Below, one piece after another: positions 40,057-49,463 of a stretch of 64,000 nt of DNA (positions within the stretch are counted from its first letter, which is position 1; the number at the start of each line of letters is the position of its first letter). The position numbers and the translations under genes were made by a program. The notes under the pieces are model-generated. The model saw nothing but the letters and a program-made list of their open reading frames with translations, ran no database searches and had not been told where the DNA came from. Source of the stretch: Rhodomicrobium udaipurense JA643 (lineage in GTDB: Bacteria > Pseudomonadota > Alphaproteobacteria > Rhizobiales > Rhodomicrobiaceae); contig NZ_JFZJ01000006.1 in assembly GCF_000636015.1 (NCBI RefSeq), positions 1 through 64,000 on the forward strand, read 5' to 3'.

Positions 40057-40881
40057 GTGGTCCAGACAGCACCTTTGATGAGCGGAAAACGCGGCCTGAT
40101 CATGGGCATCGCGAACAATCGGTCCATTGCCTGGGGGATCGCCAAGGCTGCGGCGGACCAGGGCGCGGAACTGGCGTTTACCTATCAGGGCGATGCGTTG
40201 AAGAAGCGCGTCGAGCCGCTGGCGGCTGAAGTCGGCGTGAAGCACGTCCTGCCGTGCGACGTGACGGACGACGCGTCGGTCGATGCGGTTTTCGAAACGC
40301 TGAAGGCAGATTGGGGTAGCCTCGATTTCGTCGTGCACGCTGTCGCCTATTCCAACAAGGAAGAACTCGATGGCCGCTATGTCGATACGACGGCTGACAA
40401 TTTTTCGAAGACGCTGCTGATCTCGTGTTACTCATTCACGGCGATTGCGAAGCGCGCCGAGAAGCTGATGACGAACGGTGGCTCACTCCTTACGCTCACC
40501 TATTACGGTGCCGAAAAGGTCATGCCGCATTACAATGTGATGGGCGTGGCGAAGGCCGCGCTCGAAGCGAGCGTGCGCTACCTTGCGGAAGATCTCGGCC
40601 GCCAGAAGATCCGCGTGAACGCGATCTCGGCCGGGCCGATCAAGACGCTCGCCGCATCGGGCATCGCCGACTTCCGCTATATCCTGAAGTGGAACGAATA
40701 CAATTCGCCGCTTCGCCGGACGGTTTCCATTGAGGATGTCGGCGGCGCGGGGCTCTATTTGCTGTCCGATCTCAGCAAAGGGGTAACGGGAGAGGTGCAT
40801 CATGTCGACGCGGGCTATCACGTCGTTGGCATGAAAGCGGAGGATGCTCCCGATATCGCCGTGATTCAGTCCAATAGCTAG
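40057..40881 (+). CDS. fabI: enoyl-[acyl-carrier-protein] reductase (NADH)
   Basis: A 274-residue SDR enzyme for the last step of fatty-acid elongation. Marks: GKRGLIMGIANNRSIAWGIA at the N terminus, HAVAYSN, and the catalytic Tyr-x6-Lys in YNVMGVAKAAL; AISAGPIKTLAASGI follows. The GTG at 40057 has GGGGA seven bases upstream and gives the usual N terminus; ATG 40078 is an alternative without a ribosome site. Confidence 0.94.
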   Translation: MVQTAPLMSGKRGLIMGIANNRSIAWGIAKAAADQGAELAFTYQGDALKKRVEPLAAEVGVKHVLPCDVTDDASVDAVFETLKADWGSLDFVVHAVAYSNKEELDGRYVDTTADNFSKTLLISCYSFTAIAKRAEKLMTNGGSLLTLTYYGAEKVMPHYNVMGVAKAALEASVRYLAEDLGRQKIRVNAISAGPIKTLAASGIADFRYILKWNEYNSPLRRTVSIEDVGGAGLYLLSDLSKGVTGEVHHVDAGYHVVGMKAEDAPDIAVIQSNS

Positions 40882-40938
40882 GCTTCAGTAAAACTGGCTT
40901 TGCGGCGGGCGCGACCGCCGATGTGGCGCGAGGTGAGT

Positions 40939-42162
40939 ATGGAACCGTTCAAGGCGCTGACCCTGGTGGCGGCATCCGCTGTCATTTCGCTTGTCACGGC
41001 GGGCGCGGCTGGCTTCTACGCTGGCTATTCCGCTGGTCGCGGCAACCTCGCCGAAATCAAGACCTATCTCGCTGACGCGCCGGTTTCGGTTGCGAGCGGT
41101 TCGGGCGGCGCGCCGGTTTCGTTGAAGCCCGTCACCGATGAGATCCGCGCCTTGTCCGCGAGGATCGAAGCGCTCGCCGCCGAACAGCCCAAGCCCGTCG
41201 CGGCCCCGGCGGCGGACGCTTCCGCAACGGCCAAGCCCGTCATCGACGAAATCCGCGCCCTGTCCCGCCAGCTCGACGGCGTTAAGGCCGACGTCTCCAA
41301 GGTTCATGCGGTTGCCGCAGCTCCCGCGCTTGAGCGTGCCGTGGCGCCAGCGCCAGACTATTCCGACACGCTGACGGATATCCGCGAGCAGGTTCGCGGC
41401 CTTGCCCTCAAGATGGACAAGCAGGAGCCGAAAGCGCCGAAAGCTCTTGTGGATGAAATCCGCTCGCTGAGCACGGCGGTTCAGGCGCAGGACAGCGGCA
41501 CGAAAAGGGTAGTCGAGGAAGTCCGCACGGGTTTTGCTTCGCTTCAGAACGCGGAGCCGAAAACGCCCAAGGCTCTCGTGGAGGAGGTTCGCGCGATTTC
41601 GGCCACGATCAGCGCGCAGGCGGCCAAGCCGCAGGTTTCCGTGGTGGACCAGATCAAGATTCTTCAGGCGTCGATCGAATCGCTGAAGGCCCGGCTCGCG
41701 AGCGGTCAGAGCGGCGGCGCAACTTCCGATGGCGCCGATCTCGCGCAGATCCGGCAGCTTCTCCTCGCCGCGACGGAGCAGTTCGGCAAATGCCAGACGC
41801 AACTTGCGTCTTACTCCGCGCCTGCTTCTTCCTCACCGGTGGCGCAGACGGTGAGCGCACCCGCGGCCGCCGCTATTTCGGTTTCGCCGAGCACGCGTCA
41901 GGAACCGGCCGCCGTTGTGTTCTACGACAACGTCATGCTGAAGAAGGATCAGGAAAAGCAGTATGACGAAATCGGCGTGCGCCTCGCGCTTCAGGCCATC
42001 GGGCCGAAGCAGGTGAAGGTGGCGGTGAACCGGCAGGGCTTCGGCCTGGCGTTCGGCGAGCGGAAGGTCTTCCGCAGTCAGGATGTCGAATGCGAGATCA
42101 ACCTGATGGAAACGAACCTCAACGAAGCGCAGGCCCGCGTCAGCCTGTCCTGCAAGCGCTGA
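40939..42162 (+). CDS. membrane-anchored repeat protein of unknown function
   Basis: A 407-residue protein with one membrane segment (about 8-30), then a helical region containing about six degenerate copies of an L/V-x-DEIRALS-type unit (VTDEIRALSARIEAL, VIDEIRALSRQLDGV, LVDEIRSLSTAVQAQ, VVEEVRTGFASLQNA, LVEEVRAISATISAQ), and a C-terminal globular part (about 310-407). The N terminus is probably cytoplasmic and the rest periplasmic. No family is recognised. GAGGTGA precedes ATG 40939. It ends 9 bases before the histidine phosphatase gene, so both may be co-transcribed. Confidence 0.75.
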   Translation: MEPFKALTLVAASAVISLVTAGAAGFYAGYSAGRGNLAEIKTYLADAPVSVASGSGGAPVSLKPVTDEIRALSARIEALAAEQPKPVAAPAADASATAKPVIDEIRALSRQLDGVKADVSKVHAVAAAPALERAVAPAPDYSDTLTDIREQVRGLALKMDKQEPKAPKALVDEIRSLSTAVQAQDSGTKRVVEEVRTGFASLQNAEPKTPKALVEEVRAISATISAQAAKPQVSVVDQIKILQASIESLKARLASGQSGGATSDGADLAQIRQLLLAATEQFGKCQTQLASYSAPASSSPVAQTVSAPAAAAISVSPSTRQEPAAVVFYDNVMLKKDQEKQYDEIGVRLALQAIGPKQVKVAVNRQGFGLAFGERKVFRSQDVECEINLMETNLNEAQARVSLSCKR

Positions 42163-42171
42163 CAGCGAGAC

Positions 42172-42750
42172 ATGCCCCTCATATATTTCATTCGTCACGG
42201 TCAGACCGATTATAATGCCGCGCGCCGCGTGCAGGGTTGGCTCGACATCCCGATCAACGCGACCGGTCGCGTGCAGGCGCTGCGAAACGGCGGCGTGCTC
42301 AACGAGCTGATCAGCGACAAGACGCGACTCGATTTCATCTCCAGTCCGCTGCTTCGAACGCGTCAGACGATGGAAATCATGCGCGCCGCGATGGGGCTTC
42401 CCACAGCCGGATACCAGACGGACGATCGCCTGAAGGAGATCAGCTTCGGCGAATGGGAAGGCATGAACCGCGAGGAGATCGACGCGATTGCGAAGGATCT
42501 GCATGCGAGCGTCGAGGCGGATCGCTGGAACAAGGCCCCGCCCGGCGGGCAGTCGTTTCGCAACTACACGGCGCAAGTGCTGTCGTGGCTCGCGGAAATA
42601 AAGCGCGATACGGTGGTCGTCGCGCATGGCGGCACGAGCCGCGTCGTGCGCGCGCACTTTATGAAGCTCGGCCCAGTCGACATGCATAAGCTCGATGTCC
42701 CGCAGGACAAGGTGTTGCTGATCGAGGGCGGCGCGCTGCATTGGCTTTGA
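42172..42750 (+). CDS. histidine phosphatase family (phosphoglycerate-mutase-like)
   Basis: A 192-residue protein of the histidine phosphatase superfamily. RHG at residues 8-10 is the phosphohistidine motif, with FISSPLLRTRQTM, EISFGEWEG and VVVAHGGTSRVVR as other family parts. Substrate is undetermined; many such proteins act on small phosphomolecules rather than as glycolytic mutases. It begins 9 bases after the repeat-protein gene. Confidence 0.88.
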   Translation: MPLIYFIRHGQTDYNAARRVQGWLDIPINATGRVQALRNGGVLNELISDKTRLDFISSPLLRTRQTMEIMRAAMGLPTAGYQTDDRLKEISFGEWEGMNREEIDAIAKDLHASVEADRWNKAPPGGQSFRNYTAQVLSWLAEIKRDTVVVAHGGTSRVVRAHFMKLGPVDMHKLDVPQDKVLLIEGGALHWL

Positions 42751-42868
42751 GCGGCGGCGAGCTGGCGCAAGGCGTCCGACGTTGAGGCGATTCGTCGGAT
42801 TGTGTTCGAGTGTCTGATCGCTGAAGGTTATTTCAAACTTGATAAATGGTCTTACTTTGGGGCTCAAT

Positions 42869-43330
42869 ATGAATGTTTCATTGAGCAAAATTGGAAACAC
42901 GTTGGCTTTGTGCTGCGTCGTAATTGCTGCGCTTGCGATTTTTGGTTTTCAAGTAAAGTCTTATGTTCCAACCCCTGGGGATGCGTTCGTTTTATTGGAT
43001 CACAAGACGAAGACCTACATAGCTCCTCCTTGCTTGGAGTTCGGGTACTCTCGGTCAGAATACGACAAAGACATGGAACTCGACGAACTAAAGACGGCAC
43101 GATCACTTAAATACAAATCAGATGACGTCTGCCGAAACGCAGGCTTTTTTGCGCCAGAGGGGTACAGCCTAACAGAGAACCTTCTTAAATGGGCTGGCTT
43201 GATCCCACCGAAGAAGTTCTGGTGGGATAGCTTAAGCCCGGAAGCGAAGGTATCAATAAAGGGCGTCAAAGCGTTCCTTAGAAGCATGGAAGATGCCGAT
43301 CAACCTACGCCTACGGAAGCGGCTCAGTAG
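42869..43330 (+). CDS. A/T-rich orphan with one membrane segment
   Basis: A 153-residue protein, hypothetical. An N-terminal hydrophobic segment (about 10-30, [17 protein letters not shown]) suggests an anchored or exported protein; several Cys and a [15 protein letters not shown] stretch follow. By eye its base composition is near half G+C, clearly below its neighbours, which hints at recent acquisition. No family is recognised. ATG 42869 has GGGG upstream at short distance; a TTG 10 codons earlier is possible. Confidence 0.6.
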   Translation: MNVSLSKIGNTLALCCVVIAALAIFGFQVKSYVPTPGDAFVLLDHKTKTYIAPPCLEFGYSRSEYDKDMELDELKTARSLKYKSDDVCRNAGFFAPEGYSLTENLLKWAGLIPPKKFWWDSLSPEAKVSIKGVKAFLRSMEDADQPTPTEAAQ

Positions 43331-43500
43331 CTGTCGTCGAAGCAACACCTCATAGTCTGACAAGCAAGCCCAAGCCGAAAGGCGCTGCGAGGGTGCTACT
43401 TTCCGCTCCCAATCTTCGTTATGTTCAGGGAAGGTCTGGCGCTTCAAGTTTATCGCACCAACCGGGCAATCCGGGTTTGGACCCAGAAGGCAAACGCCAC

Positions 43501-44589
43501 ATGTCCTATAACACCTTCGGCCATATGTTTCGCGTGACCACGTGGGGCGAGAGCCACGGCCCCGCCATCGGCTGCGTGATCGACGGCTGCCCGCCCGGCA
43601 TTCCGCTGACCGAGTCCGACATCCAGCCGTTCCTCGACAAGCGGCGACCCGGCCAGTCGCGCTTCACCACGCAGCGGCAGGAAGAGGACCGCGTGCGCAT
43701 CCTCTCGGGCGTTTTCCCGAACGAGGCGGGCGTGCAGGTCACGACGGGCACGCCTATCGCGCTCGAAATCCAGAACACCGATCAGCGCTCGAAGGACTAT
43801 TCCGACATCAAGGACAAGTTTCGTCCCGGCCATGCGGACTTCACCTATGTCGAGAAATACGGCATCCGCGACTATCGCGGTGGCGGCCGCTCGTCCGCGC
43901 GCGAGACGGCGATGCGGGTCGCGGCGGGCGCAGTCGCGCGGAAAGTCGTGCCGGGCATTGTCATTCGCGGCGCGCTCGTGCAGGTCGGCGCGGAACAGAT
44001 CGACCGCGCGCGCTGGGATTGGGCCGAGGTCGAGCGCAATCCGTTTTTCGCGCCGGACGCGAGCATCGTCGAGCGCTGGACGGTCTATCTCGATGGCGTG
44101 CGGAAGGCGGGCTCGTCGTGCGGCGCGGTGGTCGAAGTGGTCGCGGAAGGCGCGCCAGCCGGTCTTGGCGCGCCGCTCTACGGCAAGCTCGATCAGGATA
44201 TCGCCGCCGCATTCATGAGCATAAACGCCGTGAAGGGCGTGGAAATCGGCGAGGGGTTCGCATCTGCCGCACTTTCGGGCGAGGATAATGCCGATGAAAT
44301 GCGCATCGGTCCAGACGGCCAGCCGGTTTTCCTGTCGAACCACGCGGGCGGCATCCTCGGCGGCATCTCGACGGGGCAGCCCATCGTCGCGCGTTTCGCC
44401 GTGAAACCGACGTCTTCGATCCTCACGCCGCGCCGCACCATCGACGCGCAGGGGCACGACGCCGAGATCCTCACCAAGGGGCGGCACGATCCTTGCGTCG
44501 GCATCCGCGCGGTGCCGGTCGGTGAAGCGATGATGGCTATGGTTCTGGCGGACCACTGGCTCAGGCATCGCGCGCAGACCGGCCGGTAA
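43501..44589 (+). CDS. aroC: chorismate synthase
   Basis: A 362-residue FMN-dependent enzyme making chorismate from EPSP. The start [20 protein letters not shown] is diagnostic; [40 protein letters not shown] and [14 protein letters not shown] are further signatures. ATG 43501 gives the usual N terminus; the longer frame to 43393 is unsupported. It is preceded by a 170-base gap with nothing evident. Confidence 0.97.
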   Translation: MSYNTFGHMFRVTTWGESHGPAIGCVIDGCPPGIPLTESDIQPFLDKRRPGQSRFTTQRQEEDRVRILSGVFPNEAGVQVTTGTPIALEIQNTDQRSKDYSDIKDKFRPGHADFTYVEKYGIRDYRGGGRSSARETAMRVAAGAVARKVVPGIVIRGALVQVGAEQIDRARWDWAEVERNPFFAPDASIVERWTVYLDGVRKAGSSCGAVVEVVAEGAPAGLGAPLYGKLDQDIAAAFMSINAVKGVEIGEGFASAALSGEDNADEMRIGPDGQPVFLSNHAGGILGGISTGQPIVARFAVKPTSSILTPRRTIDAQGHDAEILTKGRHDPCVGIRAVPVGEAMMAMVLADHWLRHRAQTGR

Positions 44590-44762
44590 CGCCTGCTGCG
44601 CGGATGGCGTGGCGCGGCGTCCGCGGGATGTATCTATCTGCTTCCCGCAGCGCCTCCGGTGCGTTAAGATCGCGTTAATTTGGGCGGCACGATCCGGTGG
44701 AATGCGTGACGGCCGTTTCGGCCGCTGCGACGGCCTCGCGTCTCGCGCCGTTGACCTGTCGT

Positions 44763-44924
44763 CTGGTGGAGCGAGTTTGACATTTGACTCCCGATTGCTG
44801 CGAGATCTCGCTCGAATTTCAATTTCAAAGCTCCACTAGACTCATAGTTGAGTGGCCCTTTTGGATTCCGAAATTGCTCGCGAGCGTGCTGCAAACGGAT
44901 GCAATGTCGGTATCGGACCACTAG
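44763..44924. repeat. composite palindromic repeat (parts A and B)
   Basis: Part A: CTGGTGGAGC...GCTCCACTAG, inner arms GTTTGACATTTGA and CAATTTCAAA. Part B: AGTGGCCC...GGACCACTAG with GCATCCGTTTGCAGCAC on the minus strand, shared with the 60104 copy. Same order as 26488-26653. Confidence 0.8.
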
Positions 44925-45012
44925 AGCATGATCCGCAACGGCGGACGCCGGTTTTGCGATAATTCATGCTCAAACAAGATTTTGGAGCGCGCTTTTGAGC
45001 CCATCAAAAGCG
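44923..45012. repeat. GAGCATGATC-type palindromic element
   Basis: AGAGCATGATCCGC...GCCGGTTTTGCGATAATTCATGCTC and a tail AAACAAGATTTTGGAGCGCG. It resembles a repeat type widespread in Hyphomicrobiales. Overlaps the CTAG end of part B by two bases. Confidence 0.75.
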
Positions 45013-45046
45013 ATAATTCTCCAGTCGTTGTCAAACGGGTGTGCTC

Positions 45047-45574
45047 ATGGCGCGGCGGCCAGACCTTCCAGACTATTTGCAGGACGGTTTCATTCTGCCT
45101 TACTCGCGGTCCGAGGTGCCGCGCTTCCACGTGCTTGCTTTCATTTCGGCGGCCACGTTCGCCGCGTGGCTGACGTGGGGCTACGAACTTCTGTCGATCA
45201 CGGCTATCCTTGCGGGCTGCTCGGCGTATTACTTCTTTCCGTTCACGGAGAAGCGTCCTCGCCTCGGCGGAAACCAGTACGGCCTTTTCGTCGACGGCCT
45301 CGGCCTCATCTCCTGGCGCTCGATCGACGAATTGACGTTCGTGTCATTTTCCGTGCGCACGCTCGACATGGAGGAACTGCACATCAAGCTGCGGGAGCCG
45401 CTCGGCCGCGCGCTCATCGCGGACTGGCGGCGGCTGCCGATCTGGCGGCTTCTCATGCGCTTGCCGTGGAAGATGGGGCACGACGGCATCATCCGCATCA
45501 ACCTCCAGCCGTTTGAGCCGCCCGGCGAGGAGATCGCGAAGACGATGCAGCGCATGTGGAAGTTCTATCGGTAA
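45047..45574 (+). CDS. conserved-looking membrane protein of unknown function
   Basis: A 175-residue protein with one or two hydrophobic segments (about 25-65, FISAATFAAWLTWGYELLS and ITAILAGCSAYYFFPF), then a soluble half with FVDGLGLISWRSIDEL and WRRLPIWRLLMRLPWKM. The layout, a short membrane hairpin and a PH-like strand-rich domain, is common among small inner-membrane proteins. No family name is certain. ATG 45047 or GTG 45041 may start it. Repeats occupy the region upstream. Confidence 0.65.
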   Translation: MARRPDLPDYLQDGFILPYSRSEVPRFHVLAFISAATFAAWLTWGYELLSITAILAGCSAYYFFPFTEKRPRLGGNQYGLFVDGLGLISWRSIDELTFVSFSVRTLDMEELHIKLREPLGRALIADWRRLPIWRLLMRLPWKMGHDGIIRINLQPFEPPGEEIAKTMQRMWKFYR

Positions 45575-45586
45575 GCTGCCGCCGCC

Positions 45587-47584
45587 TCACACATGAACGC
45601 CGGGGAATAGCGTCGAGAACGCGACCTGCTCGGCGGTGAGGTGCTGTTCCGGCGCGCGGTCGGCGGCGGCGCCATTTCCTTTCGCCGCCGTGTCGGGGAA
45701 GAGCTGGAACAGCACGCTGTTGACCAGAAGGCCGAGCCGGGGTGCGGTCGCGCCGACAAGGCCGCCGAACACGCCGAGGCCGGTGGCGACGCGCGCCGGG
45801 CGGTGCAGGATCGCCTCGGCCAGCATTTCCGCCGCCTGATCCGGCGTCAGCACGGCGGCGTGGTCGTAGATCTTCGTCGGTGAGATCATCGGCGTGCGCA
45901 CGAGCGGGAAGTTCACCACTGTGAAATGCACGCCCTTCTCGAAATACTCGGCCGCCGCCGCACGCGTCCACGCTTCGAGCGCAGCCTTGGACGCGATATA
46001 GGCCGAGAAACGCGGCGCACTCGTCAGCACACCGATGGACGAGATGTTGATGATGTGCGCTTCGCCCTTCTCGACCATCGACGGCAAGAGGCCGAGCGTC
46101 AGCCGCACCGCACCGAAGTAATTCACCTGCATCGTGCGCTCGAAATCGTGCATGCGGTCGTAGGAGTCTGCCACGGCGCGGCGGATCGAGCGGCCCGCGT
46201 TGTTGATGAGCACGTCAACGCCGCCATGCTCGCCGAGCACCTGCTTCACCAGCGCGTCGCATTGATCGGCTTGCGTCACGTCGGCGGCGTAGGTGTGGAG
46301 CGCGAGCCCTTTCGCGGCGGCTTCCTCGCGCGCGGCTTCGAGCTTCAGAGGATCGCGCGCCACGATCAGCACGGTTGCGCCCGCGCTCGCTAGCTTCATC
46401 GCCGTGGCCTTGCCGATGCCGGACGAGCCGCCGGTGATGAGCACCACTTTGCCCGCCAGCTTCTTGCGCAGCGTCTTCGCCGTCATGAGATCGGGATCGA
46501 GCTTGCGCTCCCAGTAATCCCAGATCGCGGCGGCGTAATCGTTGAGGCGCGGCACCGTGATGCCCGCCGGTTCGAGGATCGCCTGAGTCTCGCTCGAATC
46601 GAACCGCGTCGGGTAATTGAGGAAGGTGAAGACGTCCTTCGGCAGCGCGAGTTCCTTGCGAAGCGCGGCTTGCAGACGGCGCAGCACCGGCATCGACGAC
46701 AGCCCCGCCTTGAGCCCCGGCGGCACGAGGCGCAGCAGCCCCACATTGACGCGCATGCTGATGTCGGGCGCGTGTCCCGCATGGGCGAAGATGTTCATCA
46801 CGTCGCCGACGCGATGCGGATGCGGGTCGGTGAGGTGGAAGGCGCGGCCGTCGAGGCCCGGCTGGTGCGCGATATGGTCGAGGGCTGCGACGACGAAATC
46901 GACGGGCACGATGTTGATACGCCCGCCTTCGAGGCCGACGAGCGGCATCCACGGCGGCACCGCGCCCCGGATCTTCTTGATGAGGCCGAAGAAGTAGTAG
47001 GGCCCGTCGATCTTGTCCATTTCGCCGGTCTTCGAATCGCCCACCACGATGCCCGGCCGGTAGACGCGCCACGGCACCGAGCATTCGCGGCACACGACGC
47101 CTTCGGATTCATGCTTGCTGGCGTAATAGGGATGCTCCAGTCCGCGCGCCTCCTCGAACATGTCCTCGCGGAACGTGCCCTCATAGAGCCCTGCGGCGGC
47201 GATGGAACTCATGTGATGGAAGTGCCGCGCGCCGATCGTCTCCGCGAAGCGGACAGCGTTGCGCGTGCCCTCGATGTTGGTGCGCATCTCGATTTCGGCG
47301 TCGGCGTCGAGATCGTAGACGGCGGCGAGATGGAAGACGTGGTCTACCTTGCCCTTCAGCGCATGCGCGTTCTTCGCCGACACGCCGAGGTCGGCTTTCA
47401 GCAGATCGCCCTGCACCGCGATGGCGCGTTTCGCCGTCACGCCCCAGTATTTGCGCAGGGCATCGGCCCGCGCCGGATCCGGGCTTCGCATCAGGAAGTA
47501 GACGGTCGCGTCGGTCCGGGACAACAACGCCTTGACGAGCCGCTTGCCGATGAAGCCGCTCGCACCCGTAACGAAATAGATCAT
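45587..47584 (-). CDS. two-domain SDR, probable fatty acyl-CoA reductase
   Basis: A 665-residue fusion. The N-terminal extended SDR (about 1-360) has GASGFIGKRLV at the start and a YYASK catalytic pair; the C-terminal classical SDR (about 375-665) has TGGSSGIGKA, NNAG, SSIG and Y-I-A-S-K. This order and length match bacterial fatty acyl-CoA/aldehyde reductases such as Marinobacter FAR, which make fatty alcohols. Substrate is inferred. ATG 47584 gives the clean N terminus. It is divergent from a phasin gene with an FNR-type box in between, suggesting lipid storage or wax-ester chemistry. Confidence 0.8.
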   Translation of the reverse strand: MIYFVTGASGFIGKRLVKALLSRTDATVYFLMRSPDPARADALRKYWGVTAKRAIAVQGDLLKADLGVSAKNAHALKGKVDHVFHLAAVYDLDADAEIEMRTNIEGTRNAVRFAETIGARHFHHMSSIAAAGLYEGTFREDMFEEARGLEHPYYASKHESEGVVCRECSVPWRVYRPGIVVGDSKTGEMDKIDGPYYFFGLIKKIRGAVPPWMPLVGLEGGRINIVPVDFVVAALDHIAHQPGLDGRAFHLTDPHPHRVGDVMNIFAHAGHAPDISMRVNVGLLRLVPPGLKAGLSSMPVLRRLQAALRKELALPKDVFTFLNYPTRFDSSETQAILEPAGITVPRLNDYAAAIWDYWERKLDPDLMTAKTLRKKLAGKVVLITGGSSGIGKATAMKLASAGATVLIVARDPLKLEAAREEAAAKGLALHTYAADVTQADQCDALVKQVLGEHGGVDVLINNAGRSIRRAVADSYDRMHDFERTMQVNYFGAVRLTLGLLPSMVEKGEAHIINISSIGVLTSAPRFSAYIASKAALEAWTRAAAAEYFEKGVHFTVVNFPLVRTPMISPTKIYDHAAVLTPDQAAEMLAEAILHRPARVATGLGVFGGLVGATAPRLGLLVNSVLFQLFPDTAAKGNGAAADRAPEQHLTAEQVAFSTLFPGVHV

Positions 47585-47663
47585 GGATCCCTCCCTCGGG
47601 CGCGGCATGTTTCCCGCCGTCGCCCGTCCCACTAAGTGATTAGGCAGAACAGCCTAGAATGGT

Positions 47664-47677
47664 TTGATTGAGGTCAA
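47664..47677. promoter_or_regulatory. FNR/FixK-type binding site
   Basis: TTGAT-tgag-GTCAA, nine of ten bases of TTGAT-N4-ATCAA. It lies in the 169-base divergent region between the acyl reductase and phasin genes, about 85 bases from each start. It predicts oxygen- or redox-dependent control by an FnrL/FixK protein. Confidence 0.65.
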
Positions 47678-47753
47678 TCGACTTTCAGGCCGCGCAGATT
47701 ATAAATACGAATACATAAAACCATTCGCATAGCGAAGGGAATGGGAGGATAAA

Positions 47754-48224
47754 ATGGGAAAGAAACTCAACGAACTCGCCGGTGAAGGCAGCGATACCCA
47801 CCTCGTTCAAACGATCCGTGATTCCGCCGCGAACATCTGGCTTGCGGGCCTCGGTGCCTTCGCCAAGGCGCAGGAAGAAGGCGGCAAGCTTTTTGAAGCG
47901 CTCGTGAAGGAAGGCGAGGCGGTGCAGAACCGCACGTCGAAGCAGGCGCAGGAAGCCATTTCCGACGTGAAGACCAAGGCGACCGGCACCTGGGACAAGC
48001 TCGAACAGGTGTTCGTCGACCGCGTCGCCCGCGCGCTTCACAGCCTCGACGTTCCGACGAAGAACGACATCGACGCGCTCTCGAAGCGTGTGCACGAACT
48101 CACGAAGGTGGCTGAAAAGCTCTCGGCGAAACTCGACGAGGAGGCGGAAAGCAGCGGCAAGACCGTCGCCGAGGATGCCGAGAAGCCAGCCACCAAAAAG
48201 GCATCGACGCGCGCGCATTCTTGA
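47754..48224 (+). CDS. phasin / polyester granule-associated protein
   Basis: A 156-residue helical amphipathic protein. The pattern NIWLAGLGAFAKAQEEGGKLFEALVKEG (about 26-53), a VDRVARALHSLDVPTKNDIDALSKRVHEL stretch (about 88-116) and a Lys/Ala-rich tail are typical of the PhaI/PhaF-type phasins that coat PHA granules. Its neighbours are a patatin-like hydrolase and a fatty acyl reductase. A polymer synthase is not in the window. ATG 47754 has GGGAGGAT upstream. Confidence 0.86.
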   Translation: MGKKLNELAGEGSDTHLVQTIRDSAANIWLAGLGAFAKAQEEGGKLFEALVKEGEAVQNRTSKQAQEAISDVKTKATGTWDKLEQVFVDRVARALHSLDVPTKNDIDALSKRVHELTKVAEKLSAKLDEEAESSGKTVAEDAEKPATKKASTRAHS

Positions 48225-48230
48225 TGCGCC

Positions 48231-49451
48231 ATGGTCGTTAAAACCCGAAACGTCCGCGCCGGGCCGCCGCGGACGGGGGTGGCGCTTGCGGGCGGAGGCC
48301 CCCTCGGCGGCATTTATGAAGTCGGCGCGCTGGTAGCGCTCGACGAGGCGCTCTGCGGCCTGCGCCTCACCGAGTGCGACGCCTATGTCGGGGTCAGCGC
48401 GGGCGCATTCTTCGCGGCCGGGCTGGCGAACGGCATGACGCCGCGCGAGATGCATGAGCTTTTCATCGAGACGGATCGGGCCGACGACCCTTTCGAGCCC
48501 GAAGTGCTCATGAAACCGGCGTTCGGCGAGTATGCAAAGCGCATCGCGATGCTCCCGCCGCTTTTCGCATCGGCGATCGCGAATTACGTGCGCGGCACGA
48601 ACCGGCGCAGCGTGCTCGAGTCGTTTCTTCGGCTTTCGCAGGCGCTGCCGGGCGGGCTTTTCGACAGCAAACCCATCCGCGATTACCTGCAAAGGCTCGC
48701 CGCCGCTCCCGGCCACACGGACGACTTCCGCGATTTGAAGCGCAAGCTTTATATCGTCGCCACCGATCTCGACCGGTCCGAACTCGTTACCTTCGGCGCT
48801 GAGGGTTTCGATCACGTGCGCATTTCGAGCGCCGTGGAGGCGAGCGCGGCGCTGCCGGGCTTCTTTCCGCCGGTCCTGATCGATGGCCGATACTACGTCG
48901 ATGGCGCGTTGCAAAAGACGCTGCACGCCTCAGCCGCGCTCAGGGATGGCGTGCGCCTGCTTTTCGCGATCAATCCGCTCGTGCCGTTCAAGGCAGACGA
49001 TCCGCACCCGGATGTCGACATCAAGAGTCTCGCGGAGGGCGGCTTCGTCACCGTCATGTCGCAGACCATCCGCTCGCTGATCTATTCGCGCATGAAGGTC
49101 GGCATGGACCGCTACCGGCATGAGTATCCCGAAGCCGACATCGTGCTGTTCGAGCCGCGCCGCGACGACGCGATGATCTTCTTCACGAACGTCTTCAGCT
49201 ATGCGGATCGGCGGCGACTGTGCGAGCACGCCTATCAGCAAACTCGCGCCGATCTTCGCGCCCGCGCCTCCAGGTTAAAGCCGATCCTCGCAAGGCATGG
49301 TCTTTCGCTGAACGAGGCGGTGCTACGCGACACGAGCCTCACGCTTCTGCCGCCGGAGGACAGCAGCAGATGCCTCGGCACGGCCTTGCAGGAACTGTCC
49401 GACGCGCTGGCGAGGCTGGAACCCGCGCTGCGCGCCGCGGATGGGCCTTAG
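48231..49451 (+). CDS. patatin-like phospholipase
   Basis: A 406-residue serine hydrolase. Oxyanion motif AGGGPLGGIYEVG near residue 19, nucleophile in GVSAGAF near residue 54, and the dyad Asp in YVDGALQ near residue 223. Such enzymes cleave acyl esters of lipids or storage polymers. The gene starts 6 bases after the phasin stop and ends 12 before the TetR gene, so phasin-patatin-TetR form one operon. It might mobilise granule lipid, which is inference. Confidence 0.9.
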   Translation: MVVKTRNVRAGPPRTGVALAGGGPLGGIYEVGALVALDEALCGLRLTECDAYVGVSAGAFFAAGLANGMTPREMHELFIETDRADDPFEPEVLMKPAFGEYAKRIAMLPPLFASAIANYVRGTNRRSVLESFLRLSQALPGGLFDSKPIRDYLQRLAAAPGHTDDFRDLKRKLYIVATDLDRSELVTFGAEGFDHVRISSAVEASAALPGFFPPVLIDGRYYVDGALQKTLHASAALRDGVRLLFAINPLVPFKADDPHPDVDIKSLAEGGFVTVMSQTIRSLIYSRMKVGMDRYRHEYPEADIVLFEPRRDDAMIFFTNVFSYADRRRLCEHAYQQTRADLRARASRLKPILARHGLSLNEAVLRDTSLTLLPPEDSSRCLGTALQELSDALARLEPALRAADGP

Positions 49452-49463
49452 GGGCGGCCCGCG

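Larger units (their letters stand above)
44590..45046. other. intergenic region filled by repeat elements
   Basis: Nearly all of this gap is repeat: composite element part A (44763-44839), part B (44851-44924), and a GAGCATGATC-type element (44923-45012). No gene is seen. Confidence 0.6.

Noticed and set aside
46670-47635. 321-codon open frame antisense to the acyl reductase
   Set aside because: Composition is typical of shadow frames and the opposite strand encodes clear SDR motifs.
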